A stretch of 64,000 nucleotides of DNA from Nitrospirota bacterium (GCA_021838765.1 JAKCCY010000004.1:1-64000); one strand, 5' to 3'; shown: positions 9,358 to 18,158, counted from the first letter of the stretch. The notes: a model not told the origin generated them from the letters alone. Translations and numbers: made by a program.

Positions 9358-9968
9358 TAATTTCCGCCGCCGGCAGGGTGATCCTTGTTGATCTTGGCGA
9401 TCACGGACTCTGTCAGGTCATTTTTCTTGTTGATGTACAAGAATCTGGGTCCCCGAAAAATGGGAGGTGTCGGACCGATCGGCATACGGATCGGATGTTC
9501 CCCTATCACGATGGAAAAACCATATTTCTTGGCAACGGATTTCGCTGCGGCGTTTTCGGCATCAATAAACTTCCGAAGTCCCACCACTGTCTCGGAGGCC
9601 ATTTCGGTCTGGAGCTTTCGGGCTTCCTTCTTATAGGCATCAATATGCTGCTGGAACTCCATCTCCTTGGCCTTCAGTGCATCCTTGCTGATCACTCCGC
9701 TTTGCTGGCGAATCTCATTGTTCTCATCCTGAAGGGCTTTCTGTTCTCCTTTGAGCTTGTTCGCCCTGGACTGGGAGTATCGCTTCACATGGGTCTGGAT
9801 GGACTTGCCGAGATCGGTTTCCTCGAAGGTTTTCATGACATCCACAACCGCGACATCGGAAGCCGCCTGGGCGGGAGTGGCCATCGAAAGAATCCCGGCG
9901 AGCGAAAATGCCGCAGCAATCGTAACAGTCATCTTCCCTGTCAGTTTTGATCCTTGTTGAAGCTTCAT
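9357..9968 (-). CDS. Periplasmic chaperone of the Skp/OmpH family
   Basis: Skp-type chaperones hold unfolded outer-membrane proteins in the periplasm on their way to BamA. The 203-residue product has a signal peptide (cleavage likely after PAQA, near residue 35), the conserved VAVVDVMKTFEET start of the mature protein and a long charged coiled-coil segment (about residues 55-130). The C-terminal 40 residues are rich in Pro and Gly, somewhat longer than in E. coli Skp. AAGGAG lies 8-9 nt before the ATG. The bamA-skp-lpxD order is widely conserved. Confidence 0.88.
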   Translation of the reverse strand: MKLQQGSKLTGKMTVTIAAAFSLAGILSMATPAQAASDVAVVDVMKTFEETDLGKSIQTHVKRYSQSRANKLKGEQKALQDENNEIRQQSGVISKDALKAKEMEFQQHIDAYKKEARKLQTEMASETVVGLRKFIDAENAAAKSVAKKYGFSIVIGEHPIRMPIGPTPPIFRGPRFLYINKKNDLTESVIAKINKDHPAGGGN

Positions 9969-10020
9969 AAGTCAAATCTCCTTATTGTTATTATTGGGCA
10001 AGATGCACCCGATTGGACAG

Positions 10021-12417
10021 TTACCCTCCATAGAGGGATCCCATCTGGAAGTTGACCACCGGCCCTGGATAGTTCCCCGGGAACGCCTGCATCTGCGCAT
10101 TGCTGATCAGCGGCCATCCAAGATCAAGAGTCAGGGGACCCATTGGTGAATTCCACATGATTCCGACACCGGCACCAGGCCAGTCGATACCGCCAAGCGT
10201 GACCGGTTGACCGGGCACAAACTCACCAGAGTCGTCAAAGAAGATATCCCCGTAGAACCCGAATTTCGGGAAAATCGGGAAGATATAGTCGGAGTTGAAG
10301 AGAATCTCCTTGTTTCCGCCAACCAGATAGCCATAGGGCATCGGGCCTGCATAACCGAAGTTGTATCCCCGGTTTGAGTAGATACCGCCGACATAGAAAC
10401 GATCCCAGACAGGAATGAATCCGTCCGGACCGATCGGCTCCACAAGTCCTCCTCCGACATGGAACGACAGCGTTGAATGTTCCGTCACCGGCAAAAAGAC
10501 CGTCATATGACCGGTTGTCGAGTAGAAGGCTGTATCTCCGCCAAAGGTACCGCCGTAAACACCAACATTGCCCCAGATATGGTATCCGGAATGGGCATTC
10601 ATATAGTTGTCCCGACGATCATAAGAAACACCGACAGATGGTCCGCTCTGGGTCCAGAACCCTTGCTGGGCAAGGAAAGGAGCGAGGATCGGGGCGGTCA
10701 GGGCCTGTTGGGGAGTCGGAGAGACAAGGAAAATATTTTCCGATTCCGCAAGCCAGGAAAGCGATGTGGAGAAATAATACCCGAAACGGCGGCTGAAGGT
10801 CAGCGATCCTCCGATGGCGCTATTCCAGTAAGTAAAGTAATCCATGAACGTATCAAACAACGACAAAGACGCCGACGTCGGAGTATCGAGGAACCAGGGA
10901 TCCGAGATCGTAAGAGAGTACATGGTGATAAATCCGCCAAGCTCACCGGACAGGGAAACAGAATCTCCCGTGCCGAAAATGTTGTTCTGGGCAATCGTCG
11001 CCATACCCATGACACCGAACAGTGTGCTGTACCCGCCACCGATCGAGAAGGTGCCGGTTGGCTTTTCCTTGACCGATACATTCAGGTCCACAAGGTTGCT
11101 CCCGACCTGTTTGGGAACAATCTGGACATTCGAGAAGAAGTTCAGGTTCTGAAGGTTCCTGTAGGAGTTCTGAAGCTCCTGAGTGTCCATGATATCCGAC
11201 TCCTGAACGCCCAGAACACGCCGGATCACCTTGTCCCGTGAAAGTTCGTTTCCGGTAATGTTGATCCGGCGGATATGGACGAGCCCCCCCTCCGTCACGG
11301 AATAGGTCAGGTCAACGGTCTTGTTCTGAAGGTTCGGAACGATCTGTGGCGTCACGATGGCAAAGGCATACCCCTTGTGTCCGTACATACGGGTCAGGGT
11401 GGTGATGTCCTTTTGAAGCATCTTCCTCGAAAAAACCATCGGCGGCTTGAGCTTGACCGCCTTCAGGAGACGTTTGTTCGAAAACAGCTTGTTGCCCGAA
11501 ATGGCGATCGATCCCAAATGGAACTGCTCACCCTCCTGAATGGGAAAGACAATCGTCATGGATTTCCGGTGGTGGGTAAAAACGACCTTCGGCTGTCCCA
11601 CTCCGATATTGATATACCCATTGTTCAGATAAAAGTTCCTCAGCCGCTGGACATCCTGGTCCGTTTCCGATTTTTTGTAGATTCCCGCATCGGTCCACCA
11701 GGAGGTCAGTGCAAAATAAGGCTTTGTTTTCACCTGTTTTGCCAGAACGGAAGAAGAAAAGTGCTTGTTGCCAGAAAAGGTCACTTTCGTGATTCTGGTC
11801 TGACCGCCCTCGTCGATCATGAAAACAAGCTCTCTCTTGTGACGGCCCATGCGTTTGAGAATGGGAACAACCTTCGAGTTGTAATATCCGGCCGACCGGT
11901 ATGATGCCTTGATCCGCTCGACGTTATCGTGAACCTGGCGGCCATCATAGAAAGAGGCTGGAAGGATCGTGACTTTTTTCCTCAGATCCGACGAGCTCTT
12001 TGCACTATTTCCGATAAAATCGATCTTTTCTATCGTCGGCTCTTCTTTCAGCTTGAAAATGACCCTGACGCCACCTTCAAAGCCCTGGACATAAAGGTCG
12101 ACTTTTTCAAAATATCCTGTGGCGTAAAGACTCTTGAGATCCGCATCCAGGGATGCGATCGACAGGACATCACCCACCTTTGTGTGAACCTTGTTCCGGA
12201 TGGTTTCAAAATCGATGCGGTGATTTCCGGAAAAATCGATTTTTCTGACCAGAATGGGCTTTTCTGTCGATGCCGCGCTTTTTGTCGGAGAGAGTGAAGG
12301 GGGCTCCGGCAGGAGACCTGGCGGCTCATCAGCAGCATAAAGCGGATAAAGAGGAGAAAAACCCATCAAAAGTCCGAGGACAATCCATTGTTTCTGTTTC
12401 AGGAAAAAATTACGCAA
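10021..12417 (-). CDS. bamA: Outer-membrane protein assembly factor BamA
   Basis: BamA is the beta-barrel insertase of the outer membrane. The 798-residue protein has a signal peptide, five POTRA-like repeats (starting near VRKIDFSGNHRID, IEKIDFIGNSAK, ITKVTFSGNKHF, LGSIAISGNKLF and IRRINITGNELS) and an Omp85 barrel with FYVGGIYSNRGYNFGYAGP, equivalent to the conserved VRGF region. It starts at TTG behind AAAGGG. The C-terminus ends NFQMGSLYGG rather than in the usual aromatic residue. It is the first gene of the envelope operon. Confidence 0.95.
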   Translation of the reverse strand: MRNFFLKQKQWIVLGLLMGFSPLYPLYAADEPPGLLPEPPSLSPTKSAASTEKPILVRKIDFSGNHRIDFETIRNKVHTKVGDVLSIASLDADLKSLYATGYFEKVDLYVQGFEGGVRVIFKLKEEPTIEKIDFIGNSAKSSSDLRKKVTILPASFYDGRQVHDNVERIKASYRSAGYYNSKVVPILKRMGRHKRELVFMIDEGGQTRITKVTFSGNKHFSSSVLAKQVKTKPYFALTSWWTDAGIYKKSETDQDVQRLRNFYLNNGYINIGVGQPKVVFTHHRKSMTIVFPIQEGEQFHLGSIAISGNKLFSNKRLLKAVKLKPPMVFSRKMLQKDITTLTRMYGHKGYAFAIVTPQIVPNLQNKTVDLTYSVTEGGLVHIRRINITGNELSRDKVIRRVLGVQESDIMDTQELQNSYRNLQNLNFFSNVQIVPKQVGSNLVDLNVSVKEKPTGTFSIGGGYSTLFGVMGMATIAQNNIFGTGDSVSLSGELGGFITMYSLTISDPWFLDTPTSASLSLFDTFMDYFTYWNSAIGGSLTFSRRFGYYFSTSLSWLAESENIFLVSPTPQQALTAPILAPFLAQQGFWTQSGPSVGVSYDRRDNYMNAHSGYHIWGNVGVYGGTFGGDTAFYSTTGHMTVFLPVTEHSTLSFHVGGGLVEPIGPDGFIPVWDRFYVGGIYSNRGYNFGYAGPMPYGYLVGGNKEILFNSDYIFPIFPKFGFYGDIFFDDSGEFVPGQPVTLGGIDWPGAGVGIMWNSPMGPLTLDLGWPLISNAQMQAFPGNYPGPVVNFQMGSLYGG

Positions 12418-12566
12418 TGGACCCTTTCAGTCGAGGCCTGCCAAAAAAAGACGAAACCCTGCATTAATGGAATCATGCCAGCTCTGACAAGAAATCGTTA
12501 ATATCGAATGGACTTGCTGATGCAATCAAAAACAGATGGAACGGTCCTTGGAGACCTCTCCGATAA

Positions 12567-12596
12567 AGTATAGAAAAAACCATCGAAAACGTCCAA
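12567..12596 (-). promoter_or_regulatory. Candidate sigma-70 promoter for the bamA-lpx operon
   Basis: On the minus strand TTGGAC (12591-12596) and TATACT (12567-12572) are separated by 18 nt, about 150 nt upstream of bamA. The 295-nt gap 12418-12712 between bamA and tRNA-Phe otherwise shows only AT-rich sequence and a second weaker pair, TTGCAT with TATTAA at 16 nt spacing, closer to bamA. No riboswitch-like or sigma-E-like element was recognised. Called from sequence similarity to consensus only. Confidence 0.45.
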
Positions 12597-12675
12597 TAAA
12601 AATGCACAATCACAAAATAAGACCCGAGAATGGTTCTTTAATCGGTCGGGAGACTATCAAAGCATAGTTTACCCC

Positions 12676-12704
12676 TTGACACAATCAATCAATCTCTTTA
12701 TAGT
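12676..12704 (+). promoter_or_regulatory. Sigma-70 promoter of tRNA-Phe
   Basis: TTGACA (12676-12681) and TATAGT (12699-12704) are separated by exactly 17 nt and end 10 nt before the mature tRNA 5' end. This is close to the housekeeping consensus and directed at the tRNA gene. The spacer holds a short ATCA repeat (caatcaatcaat). Confidence 0.75.
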
Positions 12705-12714
12705 CACCCCCCGT

Positions 12715-12790
12715 GCCGAGGTAGCTCAGTCGGTAGAGCAGAGGCCTGAAAAGCCTCGTGTCGGCAGTTCGATTCTGCCCCTCGGCACCA
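12715..12790 (+). tRNA. tRNA-Phe (GAA)
   Basis: The 76-nt cloverleaf folds completely. The acceptor stem is GCCGAGG/CCTCGGC, the D stem GCTC/GAGC, the anticodon stem GAGGC/GCCTC with loop CTGAAAA (anticodon GAA), the variable loop GTGTC and the T stem GGCAG/CTGCC with loop TTCGATT. The discriminator base is A and the 3' CCA is encoded. It lies alone, between bamA (divergent) and the cobalamin genes (convergent), with its own promoter. Confidence 0.97.
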
Positions 12791-12813
12791 TCCACTTTTC
12801 CCTTGAATATTCC

Positions 12814-13797
12814 TCACTTACCCAATCTCAGCAAAGCATTCGTGATCGCAACGGCTACGGTCGACCCCCCTTTTGGTCCCCTCGTCACAATCCATGGAAC
12901 CTCCCTGACCCTCGAGAGCAGTTCCTTGGACTCGGATGCACCGACGAATCCCACAGGGACGCCCACAACTCCTGCGGGACGGACACCCTCTTCCCGGATC
13001 AGCCGGACCACCTCAAACAAAGCGGTTGGTGCATTCCCCACGACGATCACAGAGCCGTCCATCGCGTTCTTGGCTTTTCTCATGGCCATCGTTGATCTGG
13101 TCAGACCAAGGCGAATGGCTTCTTCCCTGACATCCTGATCCGAAACATGGCAAAAAACAGTGTTTCCATTGGCCGTAAGATGGGGTTTTGAGAGTCCTGA
13201 CTCCACCATCTGGACATCGACAATGATCCGGCATCCTCCGGAAAGAGCGGAAACGGTACTCTCGAGGGCTTTTTCATGTGCATCCATGATATCGGCCATT
13301 TCATAGTCGGCAGCGGCGTGTATGGCCCTTCTGACCACCTGATGCCAGTGACTCTCAAGGCCATACCCTGAAAGCGTCTCGTCGATAATTCTGAAGCTCT
13401 CTTCTTCAATCTTTTCAGGAAGAAGAATGACCGGACGAAGATCCTCTTCGGAAGGGGCAAATGTCCGTCGAACCTTTTCCGACAGGGCACGTATGAACGG
13501 CTGTGTATCGATAAAACCAAATATGTGGCGGATATCAAGTCCTTCCGGCTTGAGATCGGCAATCATGCGGTCAAATGACTCGATCGCCTTTACCGCATCC
13601 TCATCCATCGTCAAGACAGCGAGCTGACGGACTCCCGACCGGGATAATGTTTCCAGAAAATCCCTGACCGGGGCGACACCTTCCGAAAGCGCGATCGATG
13701 CCGAAACAGGATGTCCCCCATGGCGGGAAAGCTGGTTTCGGATTCCTTCGAGATGATTTCTTCTGATTTGGCTCAGGACCACAACGGCTGGCTTCAA
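12814..13797 (-). CDS. Precorrin-8X methylmutase (CbiC/CobH) with an N-terminal CbiX-like domain
   Basis: The C-terminal ~200 residues (about 127-327) are CbiC/CobH, which moves the C11 methyl to C12 to form (hydrogeno)cobyrinic acid. They include RAIHAAADYEMAD with the catalytic His near 160, MVESGLSK, NAPTALFEVVRLI and GVPVGFVGASESKELL. The N-terminal ~124 residues are an addition to the usual ~210-residue enzyme. Their pattern (a beta strand AVVVLSQ, then SGVRQLAVLTMDEDAV) resembles a short CbiX cobalt/nickel chelatase, but the metal-binding HGS-type and second His are absent. The TTG start has AGGAG 6-7 nt upstream. It is the last gene of the cbiA-linked group. Confidence 0.88.
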   Translation of the reverse strand: MKPAVVVLSQIRRNHLEGIRNQLSRHGGHPVSASIALSEGVAPVRDFLETLSRSGVRQLAVLTMDEDAVKAIESFDRMIADLKPEGLDIRHIFGFIDTQPFIRALSEKVRRTFAPSEEDLRPVILLPEKIEEESFRIIDETLSGYGLESHWHQVVRRAIHAAADYEMADIMDAHEKALESTVSALSGGCRIIVDVQMVESGLSKPHLTANGNTVFCHVSDQDVREEAIRLGLTRSTMAMRKAKNAMDGSVIVVGNAPTALFEVVRLIREEGVRPAGVVGVPVGFVGASESKELLSRVREVPWIVTRGPKGGSTVAVAITNALLRLGK

Positions 13798-13845
13798 GTT
13801 TTCTCCTCACTCCTGATCGTTCAGGAACGTCCTGAACCTCTAGTA

Positions 13846-15285
13846 TTATAGGAATCTCACCTTGTTCACTTGTGACCGAGCAAGGCTTGCCACAAGCGAA
13901 CGTGCGTATTCCGGGTTGGATGGGAAATAAAGGTGGAGATAGGATCCCATGACATTGCCCATTTTCATGCCCTCATTTTCCCCGCTTTTCAAAAATGCGG
14001 GAGAAGTCGAAGCCTCTTCCGATGGATCATTCAGGAGAAAACTATAGTGGAAAATATGGCCGCGGACAAATCCAGAAGCCATTGCAAAAGGGCCGCTACC
14101 CGGGTGGGACACCTCTGCATAACCCAAGCGCCGGAGTTTTTCTCCCATCACAAAACTGGTCGGAAAAAGACCTGTGAATTCATGAAGAAGCTCGCCATCC
14201 TGACGATTTCTGGGTCCCCTCGTCAGATACAGGAAGCCTCCACATTCACCGACAATGGGCGCTCCGGTCCTTGAAAAGGAACGGACCGATTCTTTCATGG
14301 CCTGATTTCCTGACAATTCCTCCGCATAAAGCTCCGGATACCCCCCGCCAAACAATAATCCATCAAGATCTTCGGGAAGAGAGGAGTCTTCCATCGGAGA
14401 AAAAGGGACCAGGTCAACACCCAATTCGGAGAGCATTTCAAGGTTTTCGGGATAATAAAAAGAAAAGGCACGATCCCATGCGATTCCAAGACGCACCTTT
14501 GCCGTCTGGAGATTGTGTCCCCTATGAATCCCCCCCCAAAAAGGGACGGGGCCCGAATTCTGAGGAATCTCCGGTTTGGGATCTCTTTTTTGAAAATGTT
14601 GTTCGATCAGCTCCCAGGAAAATCCAGGAACAATCTCCGAATCGATCGTGTCCATAAAACGTTCCAAGAATCCGTTCAACGAAAGCTCTTTCACACCAAC
14701 CAGCCCCAGATGACGCTCCGGAAGCTCAAGGGCCACATTCCGCTCAATCGTCCCCAGAAGTGGAGGCAAGCCGTCTTTCCCAAGAGCCTCCCTCAGGATA
14801 TCTCCATGCCGTTTCGATCCGGTAAAGGTCGCAATCACACCCAGGATCCGAAGCCCGGGAGCATGGACCATGACCCCTTTCACCAAGGCTTTTATCGTCT
14901 CGGCCAAACCTTTTGAGTTGATCACCAAAATGACCGGAAGATCAAGCGTCCGAGCAATATCTGCGGTCGATGTCCCTTTTGTCTCTCCGTCAAAGATCCC
15001 CATCACGCCTTCGATCACCCCGCCGGATTTTTCGGAGATCGAAGTCTCGTAGCGTTTTATGAGCCCTTCCTCCGAAAGGAAGTACCTGTCCAGATTGAAA
15101 GACGGGCCGGACACACAAGCTTCATGAAAACGGGGATCGATAAAGTCCGGTCCGCACTTCATCGGAGCCACATCCAATCCCCGGGATGAAAGACCACGAA
15201 GAAGGGCCATGGTGGCAACCGTTTTTCCTGAACCTGATGAAAGACCCGCAACAACGAGTCCATTTCTTCGATCAGACATTGCCAC
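13846..15285 (-). CDS. cbiA: Cobyrinate a,c-diamide synthase CbiA
   Basis: CbiA amidates the a and c carboxylates of cobyrinic acid using ATP and glutamine. The 479-residue protein has a dethiobiotin-synthetase-like P-loop domain (GLSSGSGKT near residue 17, MKCGPDFIDPRFHE) and a C-terminal class I glutamine amidotransferase domain with GGGYPELYAEELSGN, GECGGFLYLTRG (nucleophile Cys) and a GHIFHYS His. The 5' end overlaps the CobC-like gene by 14 nt. A GTG and, two codons later, an ATG (MSDRRNG) are both possible starts. No riboswitch is visible ahead of the group. Confidence 0.94.
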   Translation of the reverse strand: MAMSDRRNGLVVAGLSSGSGKTVATMALLRGLSSRGLDVAPMKCGPDFIDPRFHEACVSGPSFNLDRYFLSEEGLIKRYETSISEKSGGVIEGVMGIFDGETKGTSTADIARTLDLPVILVINSKGLAETIKALVKGVMVHAPGLRILGVIATFTGSKRHGDILREALGKDGLPPLLGTIERNVALELPERHLGLVGVKELSLNGFLERFMDTIDSEIVPGFSWELIEQHFQKRDPKPEIPQNSGPVPFWGGIHRGHNLQTAKVRLGIAWDRAFSFYYPENLEMLSELGVDLVPFSPMEDSSLPEDLDGLLFGGGYPELYAEELSGNQAMKESVRSFSRTGAPIVGECGGFLYLTRGPRNRQDGELLHEFTGLFPTSFVMGEKLRRLGYAEVSHPGSGPFAMASGFVRGHIFHYSFLLNDPSEEASTSPAFLKSGENEGMKMGNVMGSYLHLYFPSNPEYARSLVASLARSQVNKVRFL

Positions 15286-15931
15286 TGCCCATAATGCTCT
15301 CCGGAGTCTGATTGAGCGTCATCAGACAGGGAGGATGGTCCCTGTAGAAGTCGATGATATTGTGGGCGGCGTGTTCCTGCGAAAACCGGAAATAGGATTG
15401 AATGGAAAGGCCAAGGGCATGAAGGATCAGTATCCTGTTTGTACCGCTATGGCAGACCATCACAATTTCTATTCCGAATCCCGACTTGTGAAGAACTTCA
15501 TCCCATCCTGAAAGGACCCTTTTGGAAAATCCGAACAAGCTCTCACCACCTTCAGGCGCGAATGAGGGATCCACCTCAAGCCAACGTTTGTAACCCTCCG
15601 GATCACGTGAAGAAATCTCTTCCCGGGTCAACCCTTCCCATGATCCAAAGCGGCGTTCGCTGAGGGATTCGAGAGCCAGAGTCTCCCCTTTTCGATCCGA
15701 CTGGACGAGAGAGAGGCTCTCCTTTGTTCTGGTAAGGGTGCTCGAAATAAAAAAACTTGCAGACATCCCATGGAGATGGCTTCCCCAAAAAGCCATTTGA
15801 CGCCGTCCTTTATCCGAAAGGCGAATATCGGTCGAGCCATTGATCAGGCTCTTTTCGGAGTTTTCAAGATGGCCGTGACGAAACAGGTGAACTCTCAGTC
15901 GGTCAGGGATCTGGTCGGAAGACTTGGTCAA
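15272..15931 (-). CDS. Histidine phosphatase, CobC/alpha-ribazole phosphatase-like
   Basis: This is a 219-residue member of the histidine phosphatase superfamily with VHLFRHGHLE (the phosphorylated His in RHG), STLTRTKES, RRFGSWEGLTREE and VMVCHSGTNRIL (the second catalytic His). It is followed by cbiA with a 14-nt overlap and lies near other cobalamin genes, so alpha-ribazole-5'-phosphate phosphatase (lower-loop synthesis) is the likely job. Broader phosphoglycerate mutase-like activity cannot be excluded. It starts at TTG behind CGGAG. Confidence 0.8.
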   Translation of the reverse strand: MTKSSDQIPDRLRVHLFRHGHLENSEKSLINGSTDIRLSDKGRRQMAFWGSHLHGMSASFFISSTLTRTKESLSLVQSDRKGETLALESLSERRFGSWEGLTREEISSRDPEGYKRWLEVDPSFAPEGGESLFGFSKRVLSGWDEVLHKSGFGIEIVMVCHSGTNRILILHALGLSIQSYFRFSQEHAAHNIIDFYRDHPPCLMTLNQTPESIMGSGNV

Positions 15932-16011
15932 TGGACAACTCCGGCGTATAAGGGAAATCAGACAGGAGATCCTCTCCGTCCATCTGGAAAACGATGGAAT
16001 TTTCGGGAAAA

Positions 16012-16020
16012 ATTATAGCA
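16012..16020 (-). promoter_or_regulatory. Extended -10 promoter candidate for the cobC-cbiA-cbiC group
   Basis: On the minus strand the sequence TGCTATAAT is a perfect extended -10 element located about 80 nt before the TTG of the phosphatase gene. No good -35 is present, as is common for extended -10 promoters. Just upstream on the same strand is the inverted repeat TCCGGGAATTTTCCCGGA, which could be an operator or an upstream gene's end structure. Confidence 0.45.
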
Positions 16021-16060
16021 CAACATCCATCCGGGAAAATTCCCGGACAAACCAGCAAAA

Positions 16061-16993
16061 TCATTTTTCCTGAAGGCTCCACCAAAGACCTTGGGGAAGC
16101 AGTTGATCAAAACAAAAACCTTCTCCTGTCAAAAGTTCAAGGATCAAGATTGCCTGGGCGGTCGAGAGAAGATCCGGAATGGCTCCCGGAATCCGTCCGA
16201 ATCCTCCGGATACGCTCCGGGAATCCATTACCCACTCCAAAATTTCTTTTGAAAAGGAACAGCCCTTCCGCTCCTTCACATCCCTCATGACCCCGCTTGC
16301 AATAACCGCCATATCCGTTGCCGTCGATCCCTCCGACAGGACGTATCCAAAAACCGCATGGAGAAATGGAGACAGATCGGAAGATCCGAAGATCCGGCCC
16401 GGATACCATCCTGAAATATCCATCTCCCATTCGTAAAATCTTTCGATCAGTGTGCTCCCGATAGGATCGTCTGAGACTGGCAGAAAAGGACGATCACCAT
16501 TCCATCTGGCAAGATCCGCCAGCCGGTTCCATGCGATCAGGCTCGACTGTGATCCGGAAGTGCCCGTCTTCCCGAGCGGGCCATCCGGGAGAATCCCTTC
16601 CCTGAAAAAATGTTTTGCCGTTTTTTCAAGGAAGGCAATCACCCGGAGTCGCAGCTCCTCCGAAAGAAAATCTCCCATCAGTCGAAGAGACGAGCACAGA
16701 TGCCAAACTCCCGTGATATCCTCGCCGGAAAGCTCCAGAAGAAGTCTCTCCATGAGCCATGAGTGGGTCCTGGAATCGGATCGAAGGTTTTGCCGTCCAC
16801 CCGGATCCAGAAGTCTAAAGGCAAGAGCGGCAGCATGAGTGTCCAGAACAGAAGGCGCCCCTGATCCCATGGATTTGAAATAACAGAAACCGCCTGTTTC
16901 CAAACGACGCCCCCTGATGTAGGAAAGGGCTTCTCTCCGAATCTCCAAGAGGGGGATCCTTGAAAGCGAATCCGGATCAAACATCCCATTCAT
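16061..16993 (-). CDS. Prenyltransferase/terpene-cyclase-like alpha/alpha-toroid protein, function unknown
   Basis: The 310-residue protein shows helical repeat motifs like those of prenyltransferase beta subunits and squalene cyclases: RRLETGGFCYF...VLDTHAAALAFRLL near the N-terminus and SGGFGRIPGAIPDLLSTAQ near the C-terminus. There is no DxDD cyclase motif and no obvious Asp/Cys/His zinc triad, so enzymatic activity is uncertain. No signal peptide or membrane helix was seen. The start at 16993 is chosen because AGGAGG sits 6 nt upstream, whereas longer forms run through the divergent promoter region. It lies upstream of the cobC-like gene (130-nt gap) and diverges from an aldo/keto reductase. 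Its biological role is not known to me. Confidence 0.7.
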   Translation of the reverse strand: MNGMFDPDSLSRIPLLEIRREALSYIRGRRLETGGFCYFKSMGSGAPSVLDTHAAALAFRLLDPGGRQNLRSDSRTHSWLMERLLLELSGEDITGVWHLCSSLRLMGDFLSEELRLRVIAFLEKTAKHFFREGILPDGPLGKTGTSGSQSSLIAWNRLADLARWNGDRPFLPVSDDPIGSTLIERFYEWEMDISGWYPGRIFGSSDLSPFLHAVFGYVLSEGSTATDMAVIASGVMRDVKERKGCSFSKEILEWVMDSRSVSGGFGRIPGAIPDLLSTAQAILILELLTGEGFCFDQLLPQGLWWSLQEK

Positions 16994-17045
16994 CCTTTTC
17001 CTCCTGACACCATCCGATCCCGAACCCGAACATCTCCCCCGCAGC

Positions 17046-17074
17046 TTGCCCTCAAAATCAGGAATTGCTAGGAT
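17046..17074 (+). promoter_or_regulatory. Candidate promoter for the aldo/keto reductase
   Basis: TTGCCC (17046-17051) and TAGGAT (17069-17074) are separated by 17 nt, about 50 nt upstream of the ATG. It lies in the 133-nt divergent region between the toroid gene and the reductase gene. Weak match; no operator was recognised. Confidence 0.35.
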
Positions 17075-17126
17075 GGTCCGATGAAAAAACATTTTTCCCT
17101 TTGAATTTGAACAAGGAGTCCTTCTG

Positions 17127-18158
17127 ATGCAAAAAAGGCACCTGGGTCGCAGTGGCGTTAGCGTTTCTTCCATCGGCTTCGGCCTCATGGGATTATCCGA
17201 TTTTTATGGTCCACCTTCCAAGGAAGAGGCCATGAAAAGCCTTCTCCATGCCATCTCGAGGGGTATCACTTTTCTGGATACGGCAGATGTCTATGGAGAT
17301 GGAGACAATGAGCGACTTCTGGGAGAAGCTGTGAAAAGCCATGGCCGAGAAGGTCTGACCATTGCGACCAAATGCGGGATCGTCCGGGACAAGGCGACCA
17401 ATCGGCCGACAGGGGTCAATGGACGTCCGGAATATATCCTCGAAGCCTGTCAGAAAAGTCTGGACCGGCTTGGCATCCAGACGATCGACCTCTACTATCT
17501 TCATCGTGTCGACCCCTCGGTACCCATTGCGGAATCCATGGGTGCCATGGCAGAACTGGTCCAAAAGGGAATGGTCCGGCATGTGGGGCTTTCAGAGGCC
17601 AATCCTTCGGATATCAGGAAAGCCCACAAGGTCCAGCCGATCGCTGCCTTGCAGAATGAATACTCCCTTGTCACAAGAGAGATCGAGATCGATGTCCTTG
17701 GAACCTGCCGGGAACTGGGAATCGGACTGGTGGCTTACAGTCCGCTGGGAAGAGGGCTCATCACCGGATCTTTTGCTTCCGCATCGGAGATCAAGGACGG
17801 AGATGTCCGCAAATCCCATCCCCGTTTTCAGTCAGAAAATCTCCTGAAGAATAAGGAACTTGCTGAAAAAGTCCGGGAAATGGCAACCAGAAACCATATG
17901 ACGCCCGCCCAGCTGGCTCTTTCATGGATTCTGGCACAGGGCCCGGATATCGTCCCCATTCCGGGGTCTTCCCGTATTTCCCATATCGATGAGTTCGTCG
18001 ACGGCTTGGCGATTCCCGTTCCTTTTCAGGAACTGGTCAGGCTGACCGACCTTTTTCCGCTGGGAATCGCCAAGGGGCTCAGATATCCTGAGGAAGCCCT
18101 AAAGAGAGTCTACATGCCGCCTGCCCCGGAGCCTAAGTCCACAGGGGCGGCACACTAG
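17127..18158 (+). CDS. Aldo/keto reductase
   Basis: This 343-residue NADPH-dependent TIM-barrel reductase has FLDTADVYGDGDNERLLGEA (catalytic Asp and Tyr near 51 and 56), IATKCG (Lys), YYLHRVDP (His) and the cofactor segment VPIPGSSRISH. It is closest in pattern to the AKR13/YhdN-type cytosolic reductases; the physiological aldehyde or ketone is not evident. AAGGAG lies 9 nt before the ATG. It is a single gene, with nothing co-directional within 360 nt downstream. Confidence 0.9.
   Translation: MQKRHLGRSGVSVSSIGFGLMGLSDFYGPPSKEEAMKSLLHAISRGITFLDTADVYGDGDNERLLGEAVKSHGREGLTIATKCGIVRDKATNRPTGVNGRPEYILEACQKSLDRLGIQTIDLYYLHRVDPSVPIAESMGAMAELVQKGMVRHVGLSEANPSDIRKAHKVQPIAALQNEYSLVTREIEIDVLGTCRELGIGLVAYSPLGRGLITGSFASASEIKDGDVRKSHPRFQSENLLKNKELAEKVREMATRNHMTPAQLALSWILAQGPDIVPIPGSSRISHIDEFVDGLAIPVPFQELVRLTDLFPLGIAKGLRYPEEALKRVYMPPAPEPKSTGAAH

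Noticed and set aside
12676..13095. Plus-strand open frame beginning in front of tRNA-Phe
   Set aside because: Its N-terminal part is simply the translation of the tRNA gene and the rest lies antisense to the CbiC fusion gene.
15932..16060. Search for a cobalamin riboswitch ahead of the cobC-cbiA-cbiC group
   Set aside because: The gap is too short and holds no B12-box motif; only an extended -10 and a short inverted repeat are present.
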